Shown here: one piece after another, positions 56,227 to 64,000 of the stretch
Numbering within the stretch: position 1 is the stretch's first letter
How the letters are laid out: each line of letters opens with the position of its first letter
NCBI GenBank assembly: GCA_050486225.1
Contig: JBJHCV010000001.1
Span: 434,001 to 498,000 of the forward strand
DNA: 64,000 bases
Direction of reading: 5' to 3'
Source: JBBDIX01 sp050486225
GTDB taxonomy: Bacteria; Actinomycetota; Nitriliruptoria; Nitriliruptorales; Nitriliruptoraceae
The notes under the pieces: generated by a model
Told to the model about the DNA's origin: nothing
Database searches by the model: none
The model's input: only the letters and a program-made list of their open reading frames with translations
Translations under genes and position numbers: made by a program

Positions 56227-57702
56227 GTGAACCAGCAACTGACCGCCGCACAGGCTGCCCAGCTCGGGCGGCTGGTCGACGTGTACCCGGAGGCTCGCGA
56301 ACTCGGGGAGCGGTTCGCGGCGGCGGGCCACGAACTGCACCTGGTGGGCGGGACGGTGCGCGACACGCTGCTCGCCGGGGGCGACGTCCGCGAACTGTCC
56401 ACGATCGACCTCGACTTCGCGACGTCTGCGCGACCCGAGGACACCGAACGCATCATCGCGCCGTGGGCCACCGCCGTGTGGCTGACCGGGGCCGAGTTCG
56501 GGACGGTGTCCTGCCAGCGAGAGCATCCGGGCCAGCCGCCGCGCCTGATCGAGATCACGACCTACCGGTCGGATCGTTACGAACCGGGATCGCGACACCC
56601 CGAGGTGACGTACGGATCGACGATCGAGGAGGACCTGGCGCGCCGGGACCTGACCGTGAACGCGATGGCCGTGCGGGTCCCCGACTTCGCGTTCGTGGAC
56701 CCGTTCGGTGGGCTCGGCGACCTGCGACGGCGGCTCCTGCGCACGCCGATCGACCCGCGGACCTCGTTCGGCGACGACCCGCTGCGCATGGTCCGACTGG
56801 CGAGGTTCTCGGCCACCCTGGACGCGGAGGTCGACGGGGCGACCGGCGCCGCAGCCCGCGCCATGGTCGACGAACTGGAGACCATCTCCGCCGAACGGAT
56901 CCGCGACGAACTCGTCAAGCTGCTCGGATCGGCGCACCCGCGGCGAGGCATCGAACTGCTGGTCGACTCGGGGATGGCGCGCTGGGTCGTGCCCGAGCTC
57001 GAGGAACTGCGCGAGTGTCGGGACCCCGCCCACCGTCACAAGGACGTCTACCTCCACACGCTGGCGGTGGTGGAGAACGTGCAGGCGCTCGAACCCGAGG
57101 GCCAGCCCGACGTGGTGCTGCGCCTGGCAGCGCTGCTGCACGACATCGGCAAGCCCTCGACGCGCATGATCCACGAGGACGGCACCGTCACCTTCCACCA
57201 CCACGACGTCGTCGGTGCGCGCATGACCCGACAGCGCCTGCGGGACCTGCGCTTCGACCGGGAGACGATCCGGGAGGTCAGCGACCTGGTGCGGATGCAC
57301 CTGCGGTTCCACACCTACCGGCAGGGATGGACCGACTCGGCGGTCCGCCGCTACGTGCGCGACGCGGGCGACCTCTTCGAGCGTCTCAACCGGCTGACCC
57401 GGGCCGACGTCACGACCGGCAACCAACGCAAGGCGCAGGGCATCCAGCGGCGGGTCGACGAACTCGAGGAGCGTGTCGAGGAACTGCGCGGCCGCGAGGA
57501 GATCGATGCGATGCGCCCCGCGGTGGACGGCAACCAGATCATGCGACACCTGGGGATCCGTCCGGGGCCGCTGGTGGGTGACGCGTGGAACCACCTGCTC
57601 GAACTGCGACTCGACCGGGGCGAGATGACCGAGGCCGAGGCGCTGGCCGCACTCGACGAGTGGTGGGCCGAGCATCCGGAGCGGGGATCCGTCGACGGGT
57701 GA
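56227..57702 (+). CDS. pcnA: CCA tRNA nucleotidyltransferase
   Basis: A 491-residue enzyme adding CCA to tRNA 3' ends; neither tRNA in the window encodes CCA, so it is needed. The nucleotidyltransferase motif is LVGGTVRDTLLAG and DLDFATS (about 40-65), with the RRDLTVNAMA motif and ERIRDELVKLL segment. An HD domain (about 275-375, ALLHDIGKP, HHHDVVGA) follows. GTG 56227 lacks a clear ribosome site. It closes the conserved block sigM-mutT4-pcnA. Confidence 0.93.
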   Translation: MNQQLTAAQAAQLGRLVDVYPEARELGERFAAAGHELHLVGGTVRDTLLAGGDVRELSTIDLDFATSARPEDTERIIAPWATAVWLTGAEFGTVSCQREHPGQPPRLIEITTYRSDRYEPGSRHPEVTYGSTIEEDLARRDLTVNAMAVRVPDFAFVDPFGGLGDLRRRLLRTPIDPRTSFGDDPLRMVRLARFSATLDAEVDGATGAAARAMVDELETISAERIRDELVKLLGSAHPRRGIELLVDSGMARWVVPELEELRECRDPAHRHKDVYLHTLAVVENVQALEPEGQPDVVLRLAALLHDIGKPSTRMIHEDGTVTFHHHDVVGARMTRQRLRDLRFDRETIREVSDLVRMHLRFHTYRQGWTDSAVRRYVRDAGDLFERLNRLTRADVTTGNQRKAQGIQRRVDELEERVEELRGREEIDAMRPAVDGNQIMRHLGIRPGPLVGDAWNHLLELRLDRGEMTEAEALAALDEWWAEHPERGSVDG

Positions 57703-57752
57703 CGGGCGGCCAGGCGCGGGCGGCGGTGCGGCGGCACGAACCGAGTGTCGAG

Positions 57753-58118
57753 TCAGAGCAGGACGTCACGGACCCCGGGCCAACGGGCCACGACCACCGA
57801 ACGCACCGACGACACGGCCACGGGCCCCCACCGGCGGCTGTCGGTCGAACGGTGAGGGGCGTCGCCCTGCACCTCGACGCGGTCACCGTTCACACGAGTG
57901 ATGCGCTTGACGACGAGGTGTCCGTGGACGTCGGGGTCCTCCAGCACGACGATGCGATCGACCCGCAGCAGGCGACGGACCGCCGGGATCGTCACGAGGC
58001 GTTCGCCGGCGACCAGCGTCGGTTCCATCGACGCGCCCGCGACCTCCACGAGTCGTCGACGCAGCCCGACGGCTGCGGCAGCCAACGCGAGCAGGGTGAC
58101 GATCGCACGTGGTCGCAT
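57753..58118 (-). CDS. sodX: Signal peptidase I-like protease, probably Ni-SOD maturation (SodX)
   Basis: A 121-residue S26-family protease with a short N-terminal membrane segment. Catalytic serine S30 in GASMEPTL and lysine K71 in VVKRI. It is much shorter than a general signal peptidase and is divergent from sodN, so it probably removes the leader before the nickel-hook histidine. ATG 58118 is preferred; an upstream in-frame ATG is possible. Confidence 0.87.
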   Translation of the reverse strand: MRPRAIVTLLALAAAAVGLRRRLVEVAGASMEPTLVAGERLVTIPAVRRLLRVDRIVVLEDPDVHGHLVVKRITRVNGDRVEVQGDAPHRSTDSRRWGPVAVSSVRSVVVARWPGVRDVLL

Positions 58119-58219
58119 GTCCCGTCCTGTCCGTCCTGCGGGGGTCTGCACGGTCGCCCGTGACCTGCGCGGTGACTACGATCGATGGAGATGGTCCCCA
58201 CCAAGAGGAGTCCGACCAC
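58119..58219. promoter_or_regulatory. Divergent sodX/sodN control region
   Basis: About 100 bases. TACGAT at 58177-58182 is a plausible -10 box for sodN, leaving a leader of about 30 bases with AAGAGGAG. No Nur or metal-regulator operator was recognised. Confidence 0.4.
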
Positions 58220-58654
58220 ATGACCACCAGGAACCTGATCCGCAGGCTGTTCGCGCCCGAGATCACCCGTGTCGACGCCCACTGCGACCTCATGTGCGGT
58301 GTCTACAACCCCGCACAGGCGCGCATCGAGGCCGAGTCGGTGCTCGAGGTGGCGAAGAAGTACCACGACTCGGACGACGACGTGTTCCGCGCGCGCTGCA
58401 TCTCCATCAAGGAGGAGCGGGCAGAACTCGTCAAGCACCATCTGTCGGTGCTCTGGACCGACTACTTCAAGCCCAACCACCTGGAGGAGTACCCCGACCT
58501 CCACGAGAAGTTCTGGCTCGCGATCAAGGCGGCCGGGGACGCGAAGAAGACGATGGACCCGAAGGCGGGCGAGGACCTGCTCGCGAAGATCGACGAGATC
58601 TCCGACATCTTCTGGGCGACCAAGGGCGGCAAGCCCGACTGGATGACCAGCTGA
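58220..58654 (+). CDS. sodN: Nickel superoxide dismutase (variant nickel hook)
   Basis: A 144-residue Ni-SOD precursor. ATG 58220 has AAGAGGAG upstream. The 20-residue leader ends before H21, and the mature protein begins HCDLMCGVY, in which the usual proline of HCDLPCGVY is methionine. The Ni ligands H1, C2 and C6 are kept. The rest of the four-helix bundle matches the family (PAQARIEAES, IKEERAELVKHHLSVLWTDYFKP, GGKPDWM). It converts superoxide to O2 and H2O2 as a hexamer. It is divergent from its maturation protease gene. Confidence 0.95.
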   Translation: MTTRNLIRRLFAPEITRVDAHCDLMCGVYNPAQARIEAESVLEVAKKYHDSDDDVFRARCISIKEERAELVKHHLSVLWTDYFKPNHLEEYPDLHEKFWLAIKAAGDAKKTMDPKAGEDLLAKIDEISDIFWATKGGKPDWMTS

Positions 58655-58759
58655 CGACTCCGTCGACGGCGGCACCGCACCCGCACGGGCACGGTGCCGC
58701 CGCCGTATTCTGGTCGGACGCCTGTCGGGACCCCGCGCCCGGATCGACAGGAGCCGACG

Positions 58760-59131
58760 ATGCGCAAGGGACGGATCGACTACCGGATCCGACGGCGGAC
58801 GGTGCTCGCCGACGTCGCCTCGGGCGCCTGCTCGGCCGACGACGTACGTGACGCGCATCCCGACCTGCTGCGTGCGGCAGAGCACCTCTCCCGAGCGACC
58901 GACCGCCCCTGCCCCCTCTGCGACCATCCGCTCGTCCACGTCACCTACGTGTTCGACGGCGACCCGCGCAACCGCGGAGGCCGTGCGGTCACCGAGGAGG
59001 CCCTGAACCACCTGGTGGACCGACACGGCGACCTCAGGGTCTACGTCGTCGAGGTCTGCCGGGCCTGCCACTGGCACCATCTCGTCGAGTCGTTCCTGCT
59101 GACGGCTCGCCCCGACGCGAACCTCGGATGA
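58760..59131 (+). CDS. DUF5318-like putative zinc-binding protein
   Basis: A 123-residue protein from ATG 58760 after AGGAG. The N-terminal half is helical (RKGRIDYRIRRRTVLADVASG, an alanine-rich start typical of DUF5318 in Actinomycetota). The C-terminal half has CPLCDH and CRACHWHH, two Cys pairs with His that can hold zinc. It overlaps the AlaX gene start by 4 bases. Function is unknown. Confidence 0.83.
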   Translation: MRKGRIDYRIRRRTVLADVASGACSADDVRDAHPDLLRAAEHLSRATDRPCPLCDHPLVHVTYVFDGDPRNRGGRAVTEEALNHLVDRHGDLRVYVVEVCRACHWHHLVESFLLTARPDANLG

Positions 59132-59886
59132 CGATGACCGAACGGATCTGGTCCACGGACCAGTACGCGCGCACGATGGACGCCACCGTCGTCGACGTCG
59201 ACCCCGACGACGGGCGGGTCCTGCTCGACCGCACGGTGTTCTACCCGGGAGGTGGCGGCCAGCCGCACGACGTCGGAGACCTCGTGATCGGCGACGATCG
59301 CCTGGTGGTGGTGCGGGTGGCCGACGACGCCCGGGGCGTGTGGCACTGGATCGAGGGCGGGCTGCCGTCGACGGGGACGGCGTTGCGCGGGGAGATCGAC
59401 TGGCAGCGCCGGCACCGGCTCATGCGCACCCACACGGCCATGCACGCGCTGTGCGGGGTGGTGTGGCAGCGGCACGCCTCGCCGGTCACCGGTGGGAACA
59501 TGGAACCCGGCGTGGGCCGCCTCGACTTCGAACTGCCCGACTGGGACCCCGACGATCGGGACGTGCTCGAGGAGGAGCTCAACCGGCAGATCGCCGCGGC
59601 GCGCCCCGTCGAGATCACGTTCCTCCCACGCGACGAGGCCGACCGGGATCCCTCGCTCATCCGCACGAAGGTCTCGCTGCTGCCAGCCTCCCTGCGCGAG
59701 GTGCGGGTGGTCGACATCGTGGGACTCGACCGTCAGGCCGACGGGGGGACCCATGTTCGCGACACCGCAGAGGTGGGCCGGGTGCGCATCGCGAAGGTCG
59801 AGTCGAAGGGGAAGGGCTTCCGAAGGATCCGGTTGGTCGTCGACGATCCGGAGGCCCCGGACGGTTCAGCGGCCGCGACGCCGTAG
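59128..59886 (+). CDS. alaX: Alanyl-tRNA editing protein, AlaX type
   Basis: A 252-residue free-standing editing domain related to alanyl-tRNA synthetase. Zinc motifs are H102xxxH106 in THTAMHAL and D205-GGTHV with H209; Asp replaces the Cys of the synthetase, as in many AlaX proteins. It hydrolyses Ser- or Gly-tRNA-Ala mischarged by AlaRS. The N-terminal part (1-90) is the C-Ala-like beta-barrel. It converges on a small gene, overlapping 21 bases at the ends. Confidence 0.9.
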   Translation: MTMTERIWSTDQYARTMDATVVDVDPDDGRVLLDRTVFYPGGGGQPHDVGDLVIGDDRLVVVRVADDARGVWHWIEGGLPSTGTALRGEIDWQRRHRLMRTHTAMHALCGVVWQRHASPVTGGNMEPGVGRLDFELPDWDPDDRDVLEEELNRQIAAARPVEITFLPRDEADRDPSLIRTKVSLLPASLREVRVVDIVGLDRQADGGTHVRDTAEVGRVRIAKVESKGKGFRRIRLVVDDPEAPDGSAAATP

Positions 59887-60072
59887 GACGACCACGTCGT
59901 CGCCATAGCCCGTCGGGTCGCGTTCCTCGACCCACTCGGTGCCGGTGTCCGGACAGACGTGGACCGCGCGTCCCATGCCGTCGGTTCGTCGATGCTGGAG
60001 GTGGGTGCGCACGAGGTCCGCCGCGAGGTCACCACTGACGCCGTTGAGGGTGCTGCAGCGGCAGTCGGACAT
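59866..60072 (-). CDS. Small Cys-containing protein, unknown function
   Basis: A 68-residue protein from ATG 60072 with the ribosome site AGGAAG six bases upstream, the best evidence that it is real. It contains CRC near the start and CPDTG in the middle, with RTHLQHRR between, a possible metal site. It ends in a basic stretch after a VVVLRR strand. Not recognised as any family. It is divergent from the GYF-tyrS operon. Confidence 0.6.
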   Translation of the reverse strand: MSDCRCSTLNGVSGDLAADLVRTHLQHRRTDGMGRAVHVCPDTGTEWVEERDPTGYGDDVVVLRRRGR

Positions 60073-60214
60073 GGCGGGCTTCCTGGTCGAGTCCGGTCCC
60101 GTCGAGGTGCCCCGACACGATACCGACCCCGTGTGGGCAGTCTGCGGCCGGGTCGACCGTGGCCGTCGGTAGTCTTCGGGGACCGATCCCGTGACCCGGC
60201 CGCAGGAGCACGCG

Positions 60215-60427
60215 GTGGACCTGACCACCGAACGACCGCCCGAGCCTGCGCGCTGGTACCACGTCGTCGACGACCAACGTGAGGGTCCGACGGACCTCGC
60301 GTCGATGCGGCGGCTGGTGCTCGACGGCGTCGTCACCGCAGACACCCTCGTGTGGGCCGACGGGATGCCCGACTGGACCCCTGCGGGTCAGGTCCCCGCA
60401 CTGATCCCGCCCGCAGGTCTGCGATGA
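60215..60427 (+). CDS. Small GYF_2-like domain protein
   Basis: A 70-residue protein. GTG 60215 is preferred because CAGGAG lies six bases before it, although a GTG at 60191 is also in frame. It contains the GYF-like pattern ARWYHVVDDQREGPTDLAS and VWADGMPDWTPAGQVPAL, the shape of a GYF_2/DUF4339 domain, which binds proline-rich peptides. Its stop overlaps the tyrS start by 4 bases. The partner is unknown. Confidence 0.78.
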   Translation: MDLTTERPPEPARWYHVVDDQREGPTDLASMRRLVLDGVVTADTLVWADGMPDWTPAGQVPALIPPAGLR

Positions 60428-61710
60428 GCGGGACGTCGGGCGACGTGCTCGACGTGCTGCGGGCCCGGGGGTTCCTGCAGGACGTCACCGACGAGGCGGC
60501 CCTTCGCGCCCGGTTCGCGGCGGGCCCCGTCACCTTCTACGTCGGGTTCGACCCGACGGCCCCGTCGCTGCACGCCGGCAACCTCGTCGGGATGATGGCG
60601 ATGTCGTGGATGCAGCGCATGGGGCACCGCGCGATCGCGATCGCGGGAGGCGCCACCGGACGCATCGGAGATCCCTCGGGACGCGATGCGGAACGCCAAC
60701 TTCTCGACGAGGCGACGATCGAACGCCACCTGACGGCGATCCGCACCCAGTTGTCGCACGTGCTCGACCTCACCGACCGCGGCCTGCTGCTCGACAACCA
60801 CGACTGGCTCGGCAGCATCGGGTTCCTCGACTTCCTGCGCGACGTGGGCAAGCACTTCAGCGTCAACACGATGGTCGCCCGCGAGTCCGTGAAGCGGCGC
60901 CTGGAGAACCGCGAGCAGGGCATCAGCTACACCGAGTTCAGCTACCAGCTGCTGCAGGCGTACGACTTCCTGCACCTGCACCGCACGCACGGATGTGTGC
61001 TGCAGTGCGGTGGTTCGGACCAGTGGGGCAACATCGTGGCAGGGATCGACCTGATCCGCCGCGTCGAGGGCGCCGAGGCGTTCGGGCTCACCTGGCCGCT
61101 GCTGACGACCGCCGACGGGGCCAAGTTCGGCAAGTCCGCGGGCAACGCGGTGTGGCTGGACGCGTCCATGACCTCGCCGTACGCGTACTACCAGTACTGG
61201 ATCAACACGGCGGATGCCGACGTCGCGCGCTTCCTGCGTCTGTTCACGTACCTGGACCTCGACGAGATCGAGGAGATCGAACGGGAACTCGCACAGGACC
61301 CGGCCGCTCGCACGGCCCATCGCGTGCTCGCGCGCGAGGCAACGCGGGTCATCCACGGCGACGACGGGGTGCGCACCGCCGAGCAGGCCACCGACGCCCT
61401 GTTCGGCAACGGCAGCTTCGAGGGACTCGACGACGCCACGCTCGAGGAGGTCCTCGCCGAGGCTCCCTCCGTCGAGGTGCCGTCGTCACGACTCGACGAC
61501 GGCCTCGGGCTGCTCGAGCTGCTCACGGCCGTCGGGGCGAGCCGCAGCAACTCGGAAGCGCGCCGGCTCGTGGAGCAGGGTGCGGTGCGGGTCGGCGACG
61601 CCGTCGAGTCCGACTCGACCCGCACGCTGACGGGCGACGACCTCGCAGGACGACGCACCCTGGTGCTCAAGGTCGGACGTCGCCGGTACTTCCTCGCCCG
61701 GTTCCGATGA
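60424..61710 (+). CDS. tyrS: Tyrosyl-tRNA synthetase
   Basis: A 428-residue class I synthetase charging tRNA-Tyr. The HIGH-like motif is PSLHAGN (about 43-49), QCGGSDQWGNI binds tyrosine, and KFGKS (about 234-238) is the KMSKS loop. The C-terminal S4 RNA-binding domain (about 355-425) has SNSEARRLVEQGAVRVG. It lies in an ATGA overlap with the GYF gene upstream and the OLD-like gene downstream, with no frameshift. Confidence 0.96.
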   Translation: MSGTSGDVLDVLRARGFLQDVTDEAALRARFAAGPVTFYVGFDPTAPSLHAGNLVGMMAMSWMQRMGHRAIAIAGGATGRIGDPSGRDAERQLLDEATIERHLTAIRTQLSHVLDLTDRGLLLDNHDWLGSIGFLDFLRDVGKHFSVNTMVARESVKRRLENREQGISYTEFSYQLLQAYDFLHLHRTHGCVLQCGGSDQWGNIVAGIDLIRRVEGAEAFGLTWPLLTTADGAKFGKSAGNAVWLDASMTSPYAYYQYWINTADADVARFLRLFTYLDLDEIEEIERELAQDPAARTAHRVLAREATRVIHGDDGVRTAEQATDALFGNGSFEGLDDATLEEVLAEAPSVEVPSSRLDDGLGLLELLTAVGASRSNSEARRLVEQGAVRVGDAVESDSTRTLTGDDLAGRRTLVLKVGRRRYFLARFR

Positions 61711-63167
61711 CACCGGCCGACGGCGACGGCCTGCCGACCGCCGCGAGGATCCGGGACGTGCGGTCGGTGTGGGGTCCGCCGCTCGACCTGCCGCTCGGCG
61801 AGGTGACGGTGCTCGTCGGACCCAACCGAGCCGGCACGTCGAGTGTGCTGTTCGCGATCGCGGCGGCGGCGGGCCTGGGAGTCGACTTCGAGCCGGACCG
61901 AGATCGCCCCCACGGGCGGGCTTCCGAACCGACGGTGCAGTTGTTCCACGGGGCCGACACCCGTCGCACGTGCCGGTGGGACCCGCAGGGGCGGCGGCGG
62001 GTCGAGGACCAGTCCGGTCCCTCGGACGACCCGGAGGCGCACGACCCGTCGGCTGCGGGTCACGTCGTGTACGCAGAGACGCATCACACACCTCGCGACC
62101 TGGTCCTGCGTGCTCCCGTCGACGTGTCCGATCGAGACACACGCACCCTGTTGGAGGACGAGGTGCTCGCCGTCGCGCGGGCCGTCGTGCCGGAGGCCGC
62201 GGACGTGCAGGTCGCTGCCGACGGGCGCGTCGACGTGTTCGACGACAACCGGGCACGACTGCCCGTTCCGTCGATGCGGGTGCTCGTCGCTCTCGGACTG
62301 GCCCGGTTCCTGGCCGCTCGGGGACTACCCGTGGCGCTGGTCGCCGTCGCTGCTCCCGAGGCATTCCTGCACCCTGCGGCCCAGGAGTCGCTCGCTCGGG
62401 TGCTGCTCGACGTCGCCGGACGTGTCCGTGCCCGGGTCGTGGTCGCCACCACCTCGCCGTTCGTGGTTCCGCGTGACGGGCGTGCCCGGGTGGTCTCGCT
62501 CGGTCGGGACGCCGCAGGACGCACCCGGCTCGTCGGGGCGGCGCCCGGAGATCGCCCGCAGGCCCGTCTGCTCGGGGGGCTGCTCCGCGACGCGGGGCTG
62601 GCCGACGTGCTCGACCGGGTGGGTCGAGTGCCCCTGGGCACCCGGGCCGTGCTGGTGGTGGAGGGAGGCACCGACGAGGCCTACCTGCGCACCGCCGTCG
62701 CTCGGCTGGGGCGGCGGGAGGTGCTCGAGGACGTGGTCGTCACCGTGGCGGGGGGCGCGATGGCCGCCGCGATGGCGGCGATCGTGCTGCGCGCCGAGGT
62801 CGACCTGCCGATCGTCGTGCTGCTCGACCACGACGACGCGGGCCGCCGTGCACGCGACACCCTCGTGTCACGGTTCGCGTTCGACCGTTCGCGTGAGGTG
62901 GTGACCTACGCCGACGTGTTCGACGGCAACCCGCCCGGCATCGAGGCCGAGAGCCTGTTCGACCAGGACCTGCTCCGTCGCTTCGTCGCACAGCAGCCGA
63001 ACTCGGTGACCTCGGGAGAGCGCACGGAGGGCGGCGTCACCACCGTGGTGCTCACGGGTTCGGGCAAGAGCACCTTCGTGGGGTGGGTCGACGAGCATGC
63101 ACGCCCCGAGCACCTGGGGCGCTGGGACGCGCTGCTCGACGTGTTGGAACGCTGCCTGGGCCGCTGA
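61707..63167 (+). CDS. OLD-like protein: degenerate ABC-type ATPase fused to a TOPRIM domain
   Basis: A 486-residue protein. The N-terminal part (about 18-260) has the layout of an OLD/RecF-type ATPase, but the Walker A is GPNRAGTS (38-45; Lys replaced by Thr), Walker B is VAVAAPEAFLHP (Asp-Glu replaced by Ala-Ala) and the switch histidine in VVATTSPF is Thr. The C-terminal TOPRIM domain (about 312-460) keeps E319 in LVVEGGTDE, DHDDAG with D374/D376, and a late lysine K454 in GSGKSTF. It may be a nuclease or nuclease-related protein without ATPase activity. Coupled to tyrS by ATGA. Confidence 0.8.
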   Translation: MTPADGDGLPTAARIRDVRSVWGPPLDLPLGEVTVLVGPNRAGTSSVLFAIAAAAGLGVDFEPDRDRPHGRASEPTVQLFHGADTRRTCRWDPQGRRRVEDQSGPSDDPEAHDPSAAGHVVYAETHHTPRDLVLRAPVDVSDRDTRTLLEDEVLAVARAVVPEAADVQVAADGRVDVFDDNRARLPVPSMRVLVALGLARFLAARGLPVALVAVAAPEAFLHPAAQESLARVLLDVAGRVRARVVVATTSPFVVPRDGRARVVSLGRDAAGRTRLVGAAPGDRPQARLLGGLLRDAGLADVLDRVGRVPLGTRAVLVVEGGTDEAYLRTAVARLGRREVLEDVVVTVAGGAMAAAMAAIVLRAEVDLPIVVLLDHDDAGRRARDTLVSRFAFDRSREVVTYADVFDGNPPGIEAESLFDQDLLRRFVAQQPNSVTSGERTEGGVTTVVLTGSGKSTFVGWVDEHARPEHLGRWDALLDVLERCLGR

Positions 63168-63292
63168 CCGGTCCGGGTCGGGCGTCACCCGCGGGCCGGG
63201 CCGCACGGCCCTGGTGTCCGTGCCCGGTTCGTGGTCGAGTACCGGTCGTGGCCGCACACGTTCGATGCGTGTGGGCGAGACGAGGACACGCC

Positions 63293-64000
63293 GTGAGTGA
63301 CCAGCCGACCTGGATCGTCGACTTCGCCGACGGCAGTCGCGAGATGCGCGACCTGCTGGGCGGCAAGGGTGCGAACCTGTGCGAGATGACTCGCATCGGC
63401 ATGGCGGTGCCACCCGGGTTCGTCATCACCACCGAGGCCTGCCGGGCCCACCGCCGGAGCGGGGCGCGCCCCGCCGGGCTCGACGAACAGATCGACGCGG
63501 CACTGCAGCGTCTGGAGGCCCTGACCGGCCGTCGGCTCGGTGACCCGGCGGCGCCTCTGCTGCTCTCGGTGCGTTCAGGCGCCCGGTTCTCCATGCCCGG
63601 CATGATGGACACGGTGCTCGACCTCGGGGCGACGGGTGACGTGGTCGCCGGGCTCGCGAAGGTGGGCGGGGACTGGTTCGCGTGGGACGCGCGGCGTCGC
63701 TTCGTCGAGATGTTCTCCAGGGTCGTGCGGGGAGTCGACGAGCACCTGCTGTCCGAACGGGTGGTCGCCGCGGTCGCCGACGCAGGGGTCGAGACCGAAC
63801 GAGACCTGTCCGCCGACCGGATGCGAGCGCTCGCGGAGGACCTCGAGGCGCTGGTGGTCCGGGTCCACGGGCCGCTGCCCGACGATCCCCGCGACCAGCT
63901 GCTGCAGGCCGTGACGGCCGTGTTCGACTCGTGGGACTCGGATCGCGCCCGTGCGTACCGGAGGCTCGAGGGCATCGACGACGACCTCGGCACCGCGGTG
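63293..64000 (+). CDS. ppdK: Pyruvate phosphate dikinase, N-terminal part (3' end cut by window)
   Basis: The first 236 residues. GTG 63293 follows GAGGA. The ATP-grasp region shows FADGSREMRDLLGGKGANLCEM and GMAVPPGFVITTEACRAH, plus the segment LSVRSGARFSMPGMMDTVLDLG (a phosphate-binding and glycine-rich region). PPDK interconverts pyruvate, ATP and Pi with PEP, AMP and PPi. The gene continues past base 64000. Confidence 0.94.
   Translation, partial: MSDQPTWIVDFADGSREMRDLLGGKGANLCEMTRIGMAVPPGFVITTEACRAHRRSGARPAGLDEQIDAALQRLEALTGRRLGDPAAPLLLSVRSGARFSMPGMMDTVLDLGATGDVVAGLAKVGGDWFAWDARRRFVEMFSRVVRGVDEHLLSERVVAAVADAGVETERDLSADRMRALAEDLEALVVRVHGPLPDDPRDQLLQAVTAVFDSWDSDRARAYRRLEGIDDDLGTAV

Noticed and set aside
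63045..63075. GSGKST near the end of the OLD-like protein as a real P-loop
   Set aside because: The GxxxxGK spacing is not met and it lies after the TOPRIM domain, where OLD proteins keep a catalytic lysine; read as K454 of the nuclease site instead.

Overview
This is a gene-dense, very GC-rich bacterial chromosome segment with short gaps, many 4-base ATGA/GTGA gene overlaps and frequent GTG starts. It spans the replication origin. The gene set is typical of Actinomycetota: CrgA, a DUF3566 protein beside gyrA, a PASTA kinase after RodA and PbpA, a class E sortase, DUF6049, a sigma/anti-sigma pair beside thioredoxin genes, nickel superoxide dismutase with its own signal peptidase, and TTGTCCACA-type DnaA boxes. 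The overall order resembles the ancestral actinobacterial origin region known from Mycobacterium and Streptomyces, but with losses and insertions (no PknA, no MurJ/MviN part beside the kinase and DUF6049 genes). A deep-branching actinobacterium of the Nitriliruptoria/Euzebyales kind would fit, but the species cannot be named from sequence reading alone.

Layout. 1-4.2 kb: end of a cell-wall operon (RodA/FtsW, PbpA, PknB). 4.2-7.8 kb: a three-gene copper locus (CopC-CopD fusion, YcnI-like protein, membrane protein). 7.9-9.9 kb: a coupled site-2 protease and PDZ-Lon protease pair. 10-15.6 kb: PabA/TrpG amidotransferase, polyprenyl diphosphate synthase with a probable CTG start, class E sortase, CrgA, a zinc-ribbon membrane protein, thiolase, tRNA-Ala and PlsC. 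15.6-22.3 kb: accessory genes (orphan solute-binding lipoprotein, oxidoreductase, beta-propeller lipoprotein, CPA2 antiporter) and tRNA-Ile. 22.4-34.4 kb, all minus strand: the replication block dnaA, dnaN, recF, dciA, dsbB, tlpA, gyrB, a small membrane gene, gyrA, a septum-formation lipoprotein and the DUF3566 protein. oriC lies between dnaA and dnaN, with more DnaA boxes upstream of dnaA. 34.9-40.3 kb, plus strand: rpmH, rnpA, yidD, yidC, khpB, a strong terminator, two parS sites, rsmG, parA, parB.

40.3-57.7 kb: rpiA, a HAD phosphatase, ddl and an aminotransferase in one overlapping operon; then amidase, trxA, trxB, anti-sigma, sigma, a transmembrane Ser/Thr kinase, DUF6049 and a Nudix hydrolase (the counterpart of the mycobacterial cwlM-trx-sigM-mviN-mutT4 cluster); dtd, two bacterial PH-domain membrane proteins and pcnA. 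57.7-64 kb: sodX/sodN (nickel SOD), DUF5318-like and AlaX genes, a small GYF-like gene coupled to tyrS, a gene for an OLD-like protein whose ATPase has lost its catalytic residues but whose TOPRIM nuclease residues look intact, and the start of ppdK.

The genes serve replication start and supercoiling (DnaA, DnaN, RecF, DciA, gyrase), origin segregation (ParA, ParB, parS), membrane insertion (YidC, YidD), RNA maturation (RnpA, RsmG, PcnA) and envelope growth and redox folding. The least explained items are the OLD-like protein, a cluster of DnaA boxes 20 kb from dnaA together with a 28-bp repeat seen twice, the kinase gene without MurJ, a variant nickel hook in SodN and the small membrane gene locked between gyrB and gyrA.
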